A stretch of DNA of 25,913 nt, taken from positions 1 to 25,913 of IMG/VR virus record IMGVR_UViG_3300044618_000958; one strand, 5' to 3'. Source of the DNA: a virus. The notes beneath the pieces are model-generated. The model saw only the letters and a list, made by a program, of their open reading frames with translations. It was not told the DNA's origin and did no database searches. The translations under genes and the position numbers were made by a program. Shown one piece after another: positions 1-6,725 of this stretch (the stretch's first letter is position 1; every line of letters begins with the position of its first letter).

Positions 1-90
1 TCTTACTATAGCATCTGCAGCTCTTTTACCAGCAGCTTTTATAACTTTTCCATACTGTGCTTTAGGTAAAGCTTTACTTGTTTTTTTCAT
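1..90 (-). CDS. small basic array protein, C-terminus beyond window edge
   Basis: Partial gene: the first 30 codons are visible, from ATG at 90 to the left edge with no stop. The N-terminus has the KAQ-x-GK-V/I-IK motif (KAQYGKVIK) that opens other members of the small basic array to its right, so this is most likely a further array member. Its ATG lies 1 nt after the TAG that ends the preceding member in that member's expected frame (92-94). It is also in frame with the upstream ATG at 372 because that upstream gene carries a one-base frame change, so it could be translated as the tail of a fusion. Function unknown; the residues seen are rich in Lys, Ala and Gly. Confidence 0.6.
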   Translation of the reverse strand, partial: MKKTSKALPKAQYGKVIKAAGKRAADAIVR

Positions 91-91
91 A

Positions 92-372
92 CTATTTCTT
101 TTTAATTGAGCCACCCATCTTTTTTTAAAAGACTTTGGATATTGTTTTTTTAAATCTTCATACTTTTTCTTTTGAGCAATACCTTCTGGACTTTTTTCTT
201 TTTCTGCAAATTGTTTTTTAGCTTGATATGTTGAGATAGCAGCTGCAGTTCCTAAACCACCAGTTATAGCACCAGCTGCACCAAAGACTTGTTTTGTAGG
301 TCTTTTCTTAAGAAGTGTATTACCTACAGATTTAACAATCTTGCCCATTTGAGCTTTTGCTAGTTTTTTCAT
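92..372 (-). CDS. small basic array protein with a frame change in its poly(A) tract
   Basis: From ATG at 372 the protein begins with the array motif KKLAKAQMGKIVK. A Gly/Ala-rich, possibly membrane-active stretch follows (about residues 30-48), then a Lys/Glu-rich helix. In the starting frame there is no stop before the window edge. A single -1 shift at the run of seven A followed by G (minus strand, about 119-126) restores the array's usual ending, KKKMGGSIKKK then TAG at 92-94. This gives a protein of about 93 aa, like its neighbours. Without the shift the frame runs on through the next gene's ATG at 90 and would make a fusion. Possible causes are a homopolymer mutation, a sequencing error, or real slippage on A-AAA-AAG. 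Function unknown; probably a virion or host-modifying basic protein. Confidence 0.55.
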
Positions 373-373
373 A

Positions 374-700
374 TTACTTCTTTTTAGTAGGACCACCCAT
401 TTTTTTAATAACACCTCTGCCTTTTAAGATATCAGCTTTAGTTACTTTTCCATCTTTATTAAGATCAGGGAAAGAACCACCTTTAGCCATAGTCTTAGTT
501 TTAGCTGCATTACTTATAGGACTATTTTTAACATCTTTGTTAAAGCTTTTACTCATATATTCATTAATAGCTTTTTTACTTTCAGCAGCTCTAGCACTAT
601 CTGATTTAGAAGGTTTTGATTTTAAAAAACTCTCTATAGAACCACCAGACTGCATTTTTTTCATTTTAGCTTTTTCACAAGCTGCACATTTTTTTGCCAT
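374..700 (-). CDS. small basic protein with an EF-hand-type loop and a CxxC motif
   Basis: 108 aa, Lys-rich. It opens with MAKKCAACEKAK (a CxxC), has a first tag-like KMQSGGS near residue 16 and ends with the array tag KKMGGPTKKK. About 30 residues before the end is DLNKDGKVTKAD, which fits the 12-residue EF-hand/dockerin-type calcium loop (D-x-N-x-D-G-x-V-T-x-x-D). It is followed by ILKGRGV. From memory, similar FPDLN-DGKVT-AD-L-GRG stretches occur in proteins of environmental phages; this was not checked. It starts 2 nt after the stop of the upstream member (703) and ends 1 nt before the next ATG (372). Calcium binding is an inference from the loop alone, since only one loop is present. Confidence 0.75.
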   Translation of the reverse strand: MAKKCAACEKAKMKKMQSGGSIESFLKSKPSKSDSARAAESKKAINEYMSKSFNKDVKNSPISNAAKTKTMAKGGSFPDLNKDGKVTKADILKGRGVIKKMGGPTKKK

Positions 701-702
701 GA

Positions 703-936
703 TTATTTCTTTTTTTTAGTTTTAGTGGCACCACCCATTTTTTTCTTAGATAAAGATTCAAGATGTGCTTTTAATCTAGCTCTTTCAGATAAAGCTACTG
801 CATTACCTACTTCTTTTTTTGAAATATCAAGCATAGGTTTTACAGCCTTAACTACAGGCTTTGCTTCTTTAGCTACTGTTTTAACAGCTGCTTTGATTAT
901 TTTACCAAATTGAGCTTTTGCTAATTTTTTTGCCAT
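703..936 (-). CDS. small basic array protein
   Basis: 77 aa, very Lys/Ala-rich and predicted mostly helical. It starts with the shared N-terminal motif KKLAKAQFGKIIKAAVK and ends with the shared tail KKKMGGATKTKKKK. The middle (VVKAVKPMLDISKKEVG and onward) is amphipathic and has no recognised domain. Start and stop lie 2 nt from both neighbours, so it is translated from a polycistronic message. The A-rich DNA coding for the upstream gene's lysine tail sits where a Bacteroidota-type A-rich initiation region would be. Function unknown. Candidate roles are a DNA-condensing or internal virion protein, or an injected host-takeover protein; a membrane-active peptide is an alternative. Confidence 0.75.
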   Translation of the reverse strand: MAKKLAKAQFGKIIKAAVKTVAKEAKPVVKAVKPMLDISKKEVGNAVALSERARLKAHLESLSKKKMGGATKTKKKK

Positions 937-938
937 TA

Positions 939-1190
939 CTATTTCTTTTTAGAATATCTATCAAATGCACCGGTTGATCCACCACTCTTCATCTTACGTG
1001 GTATAAGATTAGAAGGTTTTGGTGATGATGGACCAGACATTGGATTTTTTGCTGGAGGTAAATCAGCTATACTTTTTTCTCTAGTAGGACCTTTTCCAAT
1101 TACTGGACGAATCTTCTTAGTTGCAGTACCTGTTGTGCTAGTGATTGTAGCTTTAGATCCACCTGTTTGTTTTTTAGCTAACTTTTTCAT
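939..1190 (-). CDS. small basic, Pro/Ser/Thr-rich array protein
   Basis: 83 aa. It begins with a shortened form of the array N-terminus (MKKLAKKQTGG). The core is low in hydrophobic residues and rich in Thr, Pro, Lys and Gly, so probably disordered. It ends KMKSGGSTGAFDRYSKKK, a variant of the array C-terminal tag. The RK-(M)-KSGGS-x-G part closely resembles the C-terminal tail of the putative scaffold at 5361-6617 (RKKSGGSPG). It sits 1-2 nt from both neighbours. No recognised domain. Confidence 0.7.
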   Translation of the reverse strand: MKKLAKKQTGGSKATITSTTGTATKKIRPVIGKGPTREKSIADLPPAKNPMSGPSSPKPSNLIPRKMKSGGSTGAFDRYSKKK

Positions 1191-1191
1191 A

Positions 1192-1392
1192 TTAACAAGA
1201 TTTTTTAGATTTAACCATACCGCCTTTTTTCATCATAGTACCATACTTAGCAGCAGGAACTGCACCTTTTGGTGGAGTGTTAACTTTACCAGAAGGTTTA
1301 GCTTTAATACTTTTTTGTACTTTAGCAGTACCATTAGTACCACCTGTTTTACCTGTAGGTTTAGTAACCACTTTAGCTTTGATATCTTTCAT
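1192..1392 (-). CDS. small Lys/Gly/Thr-rich array protein
   Basis: 66 aa, low complexity, rich in Lys, Gly, Thr and Pro. The usual KAQ-GKI start is missing (it opens MKDIKAKVVTKPTGK). The C-terminal tag survives as MMKKGGMVKSKKSC, unusual in ending with a cysteine. Stop and start lie 1-2 nt from the flanking members, so it belongs to the same transcript. Probably disordered; function unknown. Confidence 0.65.
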   Translation of the reverse strand: MKDIKAKVVTKPTGKTGGTNGTAKVQKSIKAKPSGKVNTPPKGAVPAAKYGTMMKKGGMVKSKKSC

Positions 1393-1394
1393 AA

Positions 1395-1712
1395 TTATTT
1401 CTTTTTAGATTTAGTTGCTCCACCTGTTTTTTTATCGTCCATCCTTCGCATCTTAGCTCTTGTAGAATCTGCTACATTGTTTCCATATTTTTCTTTAATT
1501 GGTACTAAAGCTTTTTCTCTAGCTTCAACTTTCCGGATGGTTGGTGTTAGTGCAGCATAACCAGCACCTGCTCCAACACCTAATGCAGCTACGTAAGCTT
1601 TAGTTCTAGGCTGGTCTACATTCCTCATATAATTTTTATATGCGCCTTTAGCACCCTTGGCTACTGCTTTTACTATCTTACCCGCTTGGGCTTTTTCTAG
1701 TTTTTTTGCCAT
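1395..1712 (-). CDS. small basic array protein with a Gly/Ala hydrophobic stretch
   Basis: 105 aa. It begins MAKKLEKAQAGKIVKAVAK (shared N-terminal motif) and ends KKTGGATKSKKK (shared tail). The middle has a Gly/Ala-rich hydrophobic segment (about residues 41-55, YVAALGVGAGAGYAAL) that could be a short membrane helix, followed by a charged region. A comparable Gly/Ala segment sits in the member starting at 372, so those two may be the closest relatives. The neighbouring stop and start are 2-3 nt away. Function unknown. Confidence 0.75.
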   Translation of the reverse strand: MAKKLEKAQAGKIVKAVAKGAKGAYKNYMRNVDQPRTKAYVAALGVGAGAGYAALTPTIRKVEAREKALVPIKEKYGNNVADSTRAKMRRMDDKKTGGATKSKKK

Positions 1713-1715
1713 GTC

Positions 1716-1886
1716 TTATTTTTTTAATTTACCAGTTGGTACATCACAAGCAGCTTTATTAAAGCCACCAGTATACTTGGTTGGGTTAGTTAATACTGTT
1801 ACAGAAGCATTTGTGCCTCCTACGCGCCCGCCTGGAGTTGTTACAACTACAGGACATACATTTGGGTTTTTCATTTGTCCAGTCAT
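1716..1886 (-). CDS. 56-aa hypothetical protein at the head of the small-gene array
   Basis: ATG at 1886, TAA at 1716-1718. The protein opens MTGQMKNPNVCPVVVTTPGG and ends ACDVPTGKLKK. It is less basic than the array members, has two cysteines, and carries YTGG and a short lysine end that faintly echo the array tag. The 3-nt gap to the next ATG (1712) and 23-nt gap from the upstream stop fit one operon. The coding call rests on the tight spacing, the open frame and the sensible composition; no family recognised. Confidence 0.6.
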   Translation of the reverse strand: MTGQMKNPNVCPVVVTTPGGRVGGTNASVTVLTNPTKYTGGFNKAACDVPTGKLKK

Positions 1887-1909
1887 GATATATTATTTTT
1901 TAGTTTTTA

Positions 1910-2926
1910 TTATACACTCCAATACTTTTCTACTTTCTTAGTTAAATCAAGTAAGATAGAATCATTTAATGGATTCTTCAAATACTCTATACAATCAGAT
2001 ACATTTCTACCTAACATTGAAGCACTGTCTGTGTGGTAGATAAACCCGTCAGCTTTAGGAGAGATAAACTTATAAAAAGTTGCATCTTTTACAATTGACT
2101 TAATTTTAAGTGTCTCCATATCTAGCGCGCATGCATCCAAGAATGTCTGAGCAGCTCTTCTTAAGTTAGTCTCAATACCTTCTCCTGTAATGAATTTATC
2201 CATGTTGTCATATAGAACATCATTAGGAGTAGTCTTCTTGTATTGAACACTATTTCCATCAACAACTTTACATACATAAAACAACTTATTCTGGTTTTTA
2301 TCAAACATTTTAATAAGCTCAGATAATGCTTTATTACGGATTTTGCTGATCTCAGTTTTAGTAGATACAGTATCTATAAATCTGTCTAAGTAAAACTTAG
2401 GTGGAACAGCTTTACTGCGGGCCTCATCATAACTTTTACATACAATAGAGAATCCACCAGCATCAATTGCATATAACTTAATTAAGTCATAAGGATCTTT
2501 TGCAGGATCTAAATGCACCGGCTCATTACCACAACGGATTGAGATTCTTTCCCAGAACTCATGATTGTTTGGTTGAAGTAATTGAACTTTATTCCAAAAA
2601 TCAGGATCCTCAGGATCTAGCACATTAGTAGCAAGTTCTCTTTCAAGTTGTGTTACTATTGTACGGATCTCTCTGATCTTAGCTTCGCGTACTTCTTTGT
2701 CTGCAATAAGTTTAACCTCTGGGGCAAACTCATTAAGACCTGTAATGTATCTCTTGATACCATTACGCTCAATACAAGCAAGTTGCTCTTCATGAAATAC
2801 TCCATCAAATAATGCTAAGCCATATTTCTCTAGGCCTAGATTAGCTTTATTGGGGTCAAAGAACGGTTTAACAGATATACTGCCAGATTTAGCTGTCTCA
2901 GCTAGGGATACAATTGTGATACTCAT
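1910..2926 (-). CDS. phage protein of unknown function downstream of capsid genes
   Basis: 338 aa, soluble, mixed alpha/beta composition with no membrane segment or signal peptide. The stretch at about residues 70-105 (KEVREAKIREIRTIVTQLERE) is a probable helix or coiled coil. I recognise no catalytic motif. Its place, two genes after the major capsid protein in the same direction, suggests a head-completion, connector or other structural role. This is inference from position only. The start at 2926 follows a T-rich minus-complement (A-rich on mRNA) leader. Confidence 0.75.
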   Translation of the reverse strand: MSITIVSLAETAKSGSISVKPFFDPNKANLGLEKYGLALFDGVFHEEQLACIERNGIKRYITGLNEFAPEVKLIADKEVREAKIREIRTIVTQLERELATNVLDPEDPDFWNKVQLLQPNNHEFWERISIRCGNEPVHLDPAKDPYDLIKLYAIDAGGFSIVCKSYDEARSKAVPPKFYLDRFIDTVSTKTEISKIRNKALSELIKMFDKNQNKLFYVCKVVDGNSVQYKKTTPNDVLYDNMDKFITGEGIETNLRRAAQTFLDACALDMETLKIKSIVKDATFYKFISPKADGFIYHTDSASMLGRNVSDCIEYLKNPLNDSILLDLTKKVEKYWSV

Positions 2927-2964
2927 GTTGGTTTTTTTTGTTGGTTTATATTATTTATTTGATC

Positions 2965-3552
2965 TTAATTTACTCCTATAAAATAGGTTTTTGTAGCCAT
3001 TATAGTTTTATTTAAAATATTATCTGCAGGTACTGCTGCATTAAAAGTTTTAACTCTGTATGTGGCAATTAATGGATCAACAGTACCTCCAGATATTATT
3101 CTTTCAACAGCCACCTGATGAGCTATATCAGAAAAAGGAGTAAAAGAAAATCCTATATGGTCTATTCCTGTTGGATAAACCTTTGCATTAGCCTTAAAAG
3201 TAAAGTCGTATACACCAACCCCAATATAAACTACAGAGTCCATAACAAAGCCTACATCCTCTTTACTTTGTCCAGCACAACATGTTTGATAATTTGGATT
3301 ACAACTTACAGTACAACCTGTTTCATTATTACCACCAGTAGCAAGTAATCGAAAATTTTCTGGTTGAAAAACTGGACCAGGAATTGAGATTAACAAATCA
3401 TATACTCTATATGAAAGTATACTATTAAAATTTGTAATTACATCATTTACTTGTTGTATGCTTGCCCCAAGTCTATTATCTCCTTGAAAATAAGTTACAA
3501 ATTGTTTAATATTTTTAAAAGTACTTGCTGGATTGTTATTGAATAATTTCAT
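2965..3552 (-). CDS. putative structural protein after the capsid gene
   Basis: 195 aa. The N-terminal third is hydrophilic and helical. The rest looks beta-rich, with a Cys cluster at about residues 79-92 (CTVSCNPNYQTCC) that could hold disulfides or a metal. No known domain recognised. It is the first gene after the two stem-loops that follow the capsid gene, so its expression relative to capsid is probably tuned by them. A head decoration or fibre protein is a reasonable guess from the beta-rich character and position, unproven. Confidence 0.7.
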   Translation of the reverse strand: MKLFNNNPASTFKNIKQFVTYFQGDNRLGASIQQVNDVITNFNSILSYRVYDLLISIPGPVFQPENFRLLATGGNNETGCTVSCNPNYQTCCAGQSKEDVGFVMDSVVYIGVGVYDFTFKANAKVYPTGIDHIGFSFTPFSDIAHQVAVERIISGGTVDPLIATYRVKTFNAAVPADNILNKTIMATKTYFIGVN

Positions 3553-3583
3553 TGTATATGTTTTTAAATATTAATAATTAGTT

Positions 3584-3625
3584 CCTGGGCAGAGTTACGA
3601 GCTCTGTTAATGACGCATCCCCAGG
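3584..3625 (-). promoter_or_regulatory. stem-loop 2 between capsid gene and next gene
   Basis: On the minus-strand RNA, CCTGGG (3620-3625) pairs with CCCAGG (3584-3589). Inside it CAGAG (3602-3606) pairs with CTCTG (3590-3594) around a 7-nt loop, leaving a 12-nt one-sided bulge. The high GC of both stems stands out in an AT-rich genome. No U-tract follows, so this is more likely an RNA stability or processing element than a simple terminator. Confidence 0.55.
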
Positions 3626-3628
3626 CAG

Positions 3629-3675
3629 GTGCTTATATGAGGGAAGAAAAGTATGAAAAATCTTCCCTCAAGCAC
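3629..3675 (-). terminator. stem-loop 1 just after capsid stop (terminator or 3' stabiliser)
   Basis: On the minus-strand RNA, GTGCTT (3670-3675) pairs with AAGCAC (3629-3634), and directly inside, GAGGGAAGA (3661-3669) pairs with TCTTCCCTC (3639-3647), with a 13-nt loop and a 4-nt bulge (3635-3638). This is a perfect 9-bp plus 6-bp stem. It begins 5 nt past the capsid stop. No clear run of U follows, so it may be a partial terminator/attenuator or an exonuclease block that keeps capsid mRNA abundant. Confidence 0.6.
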
Positions 3676-3680
3676 AAGTA

Positions 3681-5318
3681 TTAGAATGATCCTCCAGTGA
3701 TAGGATTTCTCATTACAATCTTAAGAACCTTGGTAGGATCTTTTACCCAGATAGCTGGCATTGTTTGAGTCATCATAACACGGTATCCATTGAATTGTCC
3801 ACTAGATTGGAACCCTTGAGTTCTTCCCATGTAATCCATAGTACCATTTTGGTACCACCACTTTAATTGATTATCCCAAGATAATTTCAACATGAAGATG
3901 TTGTCATTTCCTGTATCAGTGATATCAAAGATCACAAAGCTATAAGAGCTTAATGGATTTCCATCAATGATTGGGTTCTCAATATCATTAGTGTGTAAGT
4001 TATCAAATGCTGGGTTAAGAACAAACTTAACATTAGCTAAGAAAGGAATTACATAACTAGTGAAAGAGAATCCAAAGTTTAGATCCATACCTTGACCAGT
4101 GATAGCTCCAATACCGCCTCCACCATTTTTACCATCACCCATGTTGATCATTAAACCTGTGTTTACTGCCTCACGCTTGATAGCCTCATTTACTAATCTC
4201 ATACCACCCATACCTGTTTGAACAATTAATTGTCTCTTAGGATCTGGACCTTGGAATTCAACACGTCCTGCATAGAAGTTATATAACTCAGCACGGAATA
4301 ATTCTAAGCTAAAGCTAGCTTTGTTATACACACGCTTGTAAGAGTTGTCTAATTGCTTCCATAAACCTACTGATAAACGCATGTCATCTGGACCATCTTG
4401 CTTAATACGTCCACCATGACCCCACATTAAGTAAGTCTCGATGTCAGTAGCAATCTTAGTTAAGTGAGCTGCTTCCATAGTAGTTAAGAAAGTACGGGTT
4501 AAAGTACCATTACCAATAGCACGCTTTAAGTAATCTTTACCCATTTTGCTTGCTACATCTTCAATCTTGCTAATAGCAGGATCTAATTGTGTATCAAAGT
4601 TTCTCCAGATCTCAGTTACAGGAACTGTACCATCTGCAGCCATTCCACCTTTTAACATCAAGTCAGCACGAGATGAGATAGAATAATGTACATGAGCTTC
4701 TGCACCTCCTACGAAGTTATAGAACTCACGGAATCCAGAGCGAGTCTGAATATCAGAGAATCTCTCACCATACTCTCCGCGGGCAGAACCTTTACGGAAT
4801 AATTTAGTTTGAGATACTAAATACTTGTTCTCAAGGAACTTGTAGTTGTCATTGTTTACTAATTGTACAGTGTAGATAAAACCATCACCCATAGGTAGGA
4901 TATCATCTGCAGTAATGTACATCTCACAACCATTGTATTTGTCATAAGTGATAATATCACCATGACCAAACTCACGCTTGTTAACTTTAATTTTGAAAGG
5001 AGTACCATCAACACCTTTAGTAAGGTTAGCTGGTTCAATGTCTTCAATGATGTATGGTAAGTCTTGACTAACAGGAGTTTGCCATTTGTACTCACCACGA
5101 GCATTTTCAACCATGATAATATTCTTACCACCAAATGAAGATAATTGGTAAAGAGGCATTTCAACTTTTTGAGCCATAGCCCAAATGTCTACCGGACCTA
5201 AGTCCATTGGTTCTGCATCTTTTAACATGTTTACTAAGTGGTATGAATCTACGTGAGAACTAGCATTGTAGTTTGTGTCACGCAAGAATATACCATTGTT
5301 TAATACTGGAGTTGCCAT
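3681..5318 (-). CDS. major capsid protein
   Basis: 545 aa, no signal peptide. It forms the head shell. Assignment rests on three things: the place directly after a scaffold-like gene and portal; the length and composition typical of large HK97-fold capsid proteins (beta-rich, few Cys, many aromatic and Asn residues, Gly-rich loop GDGKNGGGGIGAITG near residue 400); and my impression of similarity to capsid proteins of crAss-like and marine Bacteroidota phages. It starts MATPVLNNGIFLRDTNYN and ends RNPITGGSF. The ATG at 5318 follows an A/T-rich leader of about 40 nt. Two stem-loops directly follow the stop, fitting a highly expressed gene. No long N-terminal delta domain is evident, consistent with a separate scaffold. 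Confidence 0.85.
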   Translation of the reverse strand: MATPVLNNGIFLRDTNYNASSHVDSYHLVNMLKDAEPMDLGPVDIWAMAQKVEMPLYQLSSFGGKNIIMVENARGEYKWQTPVSQDLPYIIEDIEPANLTKGVDGTPFKIKVNKREFGHGDIITYDKYNGCEMYITADDILPMGDGFIYTVQLVNNDNYKFLENKYLVSQTKLFRKGSARGEYGERFSDIQTRSGFREFYNFVGGAEAHVHYSISSRADLMLKGGMAADGTVPVTEIWRNFDTQLDPAISKIEDVASKMGKDYLKRAIGNGTLTRTFLTTMEAAHLTKIATDIETYLMWGHGGRIKQDGPDDMRLSVGLWKQLDNSYKRVYNKASFSLELFRAELYNFYAGRVEFQGPDPKRQLIVQTGMGGMRLVNEAIKREAVNTGLMINMGDGKNGGGGIGAITGQGMDLNFGFSFTSYVIPFLANVKFVLNPAFDNLHTNDIENPIIDGNPLSSYSFVIFDITDTGNDNIFMLKLSWDNQLKWWYQNGTMDYMGRTQGFQSSGQFNGYRVMMTQTMPAIWVKDPTKVLKIVMRNPITGGSF

Positions 5319-5360
5319 TTTTTGTTTTTGTTTTTAGTTTATATTTATATTTAATTGTTG

Positions 5361-6617
5361 TTATTTATTTCTTGCAAAAAAGCTACCAGAAGGTCTTGCT
5401 AAACCTGGTGAACCACCTGATTTTTTTCTGCTAGCATTGTCATCTTCTTCTTGAAAGTTAGATGTAATTTTATTGTTTTGTTCTGTCTTCAGTGTACGCA
5501 CTGTTTTCTCTACTTGATCTTTACCACCTACAGCTTTAAGCTTAGCTTTGTATCCATCTGGATCAGCTAATAACCAAAGTGCTTCACTAATCAGAGCAGG
5601 ATTAGGTTCTACATATTGATACTTTTCTAATAAGTGACCAAGTAAGTTTGTATTTCTACCAGATACTGAAGGATAATTTGCTTGAGTTAAACCGCCAAAT
5701 AACATATTCTGTACTTTCTTGTCTATCTTAATTCCATTAATCTCACCAGGTTCAAGAGTTTTATATATTGAATCTGTGTATATTGCAGCTTGTTGTTGTT
5801 GTTGCTTACGCTTAACTTCTTGTTGTTGTAATTGTCTTGCAACAATTTGCTCTTGCATAGCATCTAATTTTGGTTTGAATTTGTTAGCCTTAGCCTCTAA
5901 TTCATCTCTATCTTTCCAAGCTTCTATTTCCTCTTCAATATCTTCAGCTGTACCAAATTGTGTAGCATGTAAATAGCTTCTAACAATTTGTTCTTGACTG
6001 GATTCATCAGAAGTATCTAACTGGCGAATTTCTTCTACCGCTGCTAAGGATCTAAATAAGCTCTTTAGGTCATTACCACCATTAGCAACATAGTGTGCTG
6101 CTACTTGTAATTCTTCAGGAAGTTGTTCATAGAATTCTTCAGAAGCTTCTTTACCAAACTTTTGTTTTTTGGCATTTTCATTAGATTCAAATAACTCTTC
6201 CCAATCTTTAAGAGTATATTTACTTACATCTTCTTCTCCTTCAAAAGGAGTTAAGATACCTTTTTCAATAAGTCTTGTACCTAATTCTACTAGGCCTGTA
6301 GGTCTTCCTGTTTTTTTAGAAGACTCTTCATTATTAGAAGTATCTTCTGGATTAGTAATAAGATTATCTAAAGTCTTATTAGCCTCTTCTACACTGATGT
6401 TAGGTGCAGCTTTATCAGCATTTTCACCAGCTTCTTCTGAAGAAGAATCATCAGCTTTATCAAGGAACGTAAGATCTACTTTAGAAGCTCTAGAAAACAT
6501 CCCTGGTTTCTCTTCTTTCTTTTCAGGCACCATGATGTTCTCTGCACCCGGTGTACCTAGTAAGTCATCAAGATTTATGTCTTGTTGATTTACTGTAGTT
6601 GTTTCATTATTACTCAT
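5361..6617 (-). CDS. putative head scaffolding protein
   Basis: 418 aa, strongly acidic N-terminal half (Glu/Asp/Ser-rich, probably disordered to about residue 105). A helical region with a long Gln-rich coiled coil follows (about 235-275, including QLQQQEVKRKQQQQQ), then a basic, Gly/Ser-rich C-terminal tail (RKKSGGSPGLARPSGSFF). An acidic coiled-coil protein between portal and capsid gene is the classic arrangement for scaffold, with the basic tail usually contacting capsid protein. The KSGGS-x-G motif in that tail recurs in the array protein at 939-1190. No protease motif seen. The promoter-like site near 6646 may give it extra transcription. Confidence 0.7.
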   Translation of the reverse strand: MSNNETTTVNQQDINLDDLLGTPGAENIMVPEKKEEKPGMFSRASKVDLTFLDKADDSSSEEAGENADKAAPNISVEEANKTLDNLITNPEDTSNNEESSKKTGRPTGLVELGTRLIEKGILTPFEGEEDVSKYTLKDWEELFESNENAKKQKFGKEASEEFYEQLPEELQVAAHYVANGGNDLKSLFRSLAAVEEIRQLDTSDESSQEQIVRSYLHATQFGTAEDIEEEIEAWKDRDELEAKANKFKPKLDAMQEQIVARQLQQQEVKRKQQQQQAAIYTDSIYKTLEPGEINGIKIDKKVQNMLFGGLTQANYPSVSGRNTNLLGHLLEKYQYVEPNPALISEALWLLADPDGYKAKLKAVGGKDQVEKTVRTLKTEQNNKITSNFQEEDDNASRKKSGGSPGLARPSGSFFARNK

Positions 6618-6645
6618 AGTTGTTGGTTTATTTAATTTACTGTAA

Positions 6646-6653
6646 CAAATTTA
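6646..6653 (-). promoter_or_regulatory. possible Bacteroidota-type promoter before scaffold/capsid genes
   Basis: The 108-nt gap between portal stop and scaffold start contains TAAATTTG on the minus strand, a match to the Bacteroidota -7 element TAnnTTTG. The matching -33 TTTG is missing; only TTTC lies near the expected distance. The site is about 30 nt before the scaffold ATG (6617). The rest of the gap is plain AT-rich sequence. Confidence 0.35.
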
Positions 6654-6725
6654 ACTAATTAAACTTTATACATTTGAAATATTCTATAAGCCCTATATTA
6701 AAATTTTGCAATATATAGCTATAGA

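Noticed and set aside
374-1712. Antimicrobial peptide or bacteriocin cluster
   Set aside because: Basic charge fits, but there are no leader peptides with double-Gly cleavage sites in proper position, no transporters and no immunity genes; the GG is at the C-terminal end.
357-1941. Plus-strand ORFs of 62-141 aa over the array and beside it
   Set aside because: They are antisense images of Lys-rich genes: A-rich sense codons give long Phe/Leu/Ser frames without stops. No promoter, odd composition, and they conflict with tightly spaced minus genes.
3118-3348. 76-aa plus ORF
   Set aside because: Antisense to the 195-aa protein gene; composition typical of a shadow frame.
4859-5164. 101-aa minus ORF inside the capsid gene
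   Set aside because: Wholly inside the capsid reading frame, Leu/Lys/Ser-rich shadow composition, no start signal of its own.
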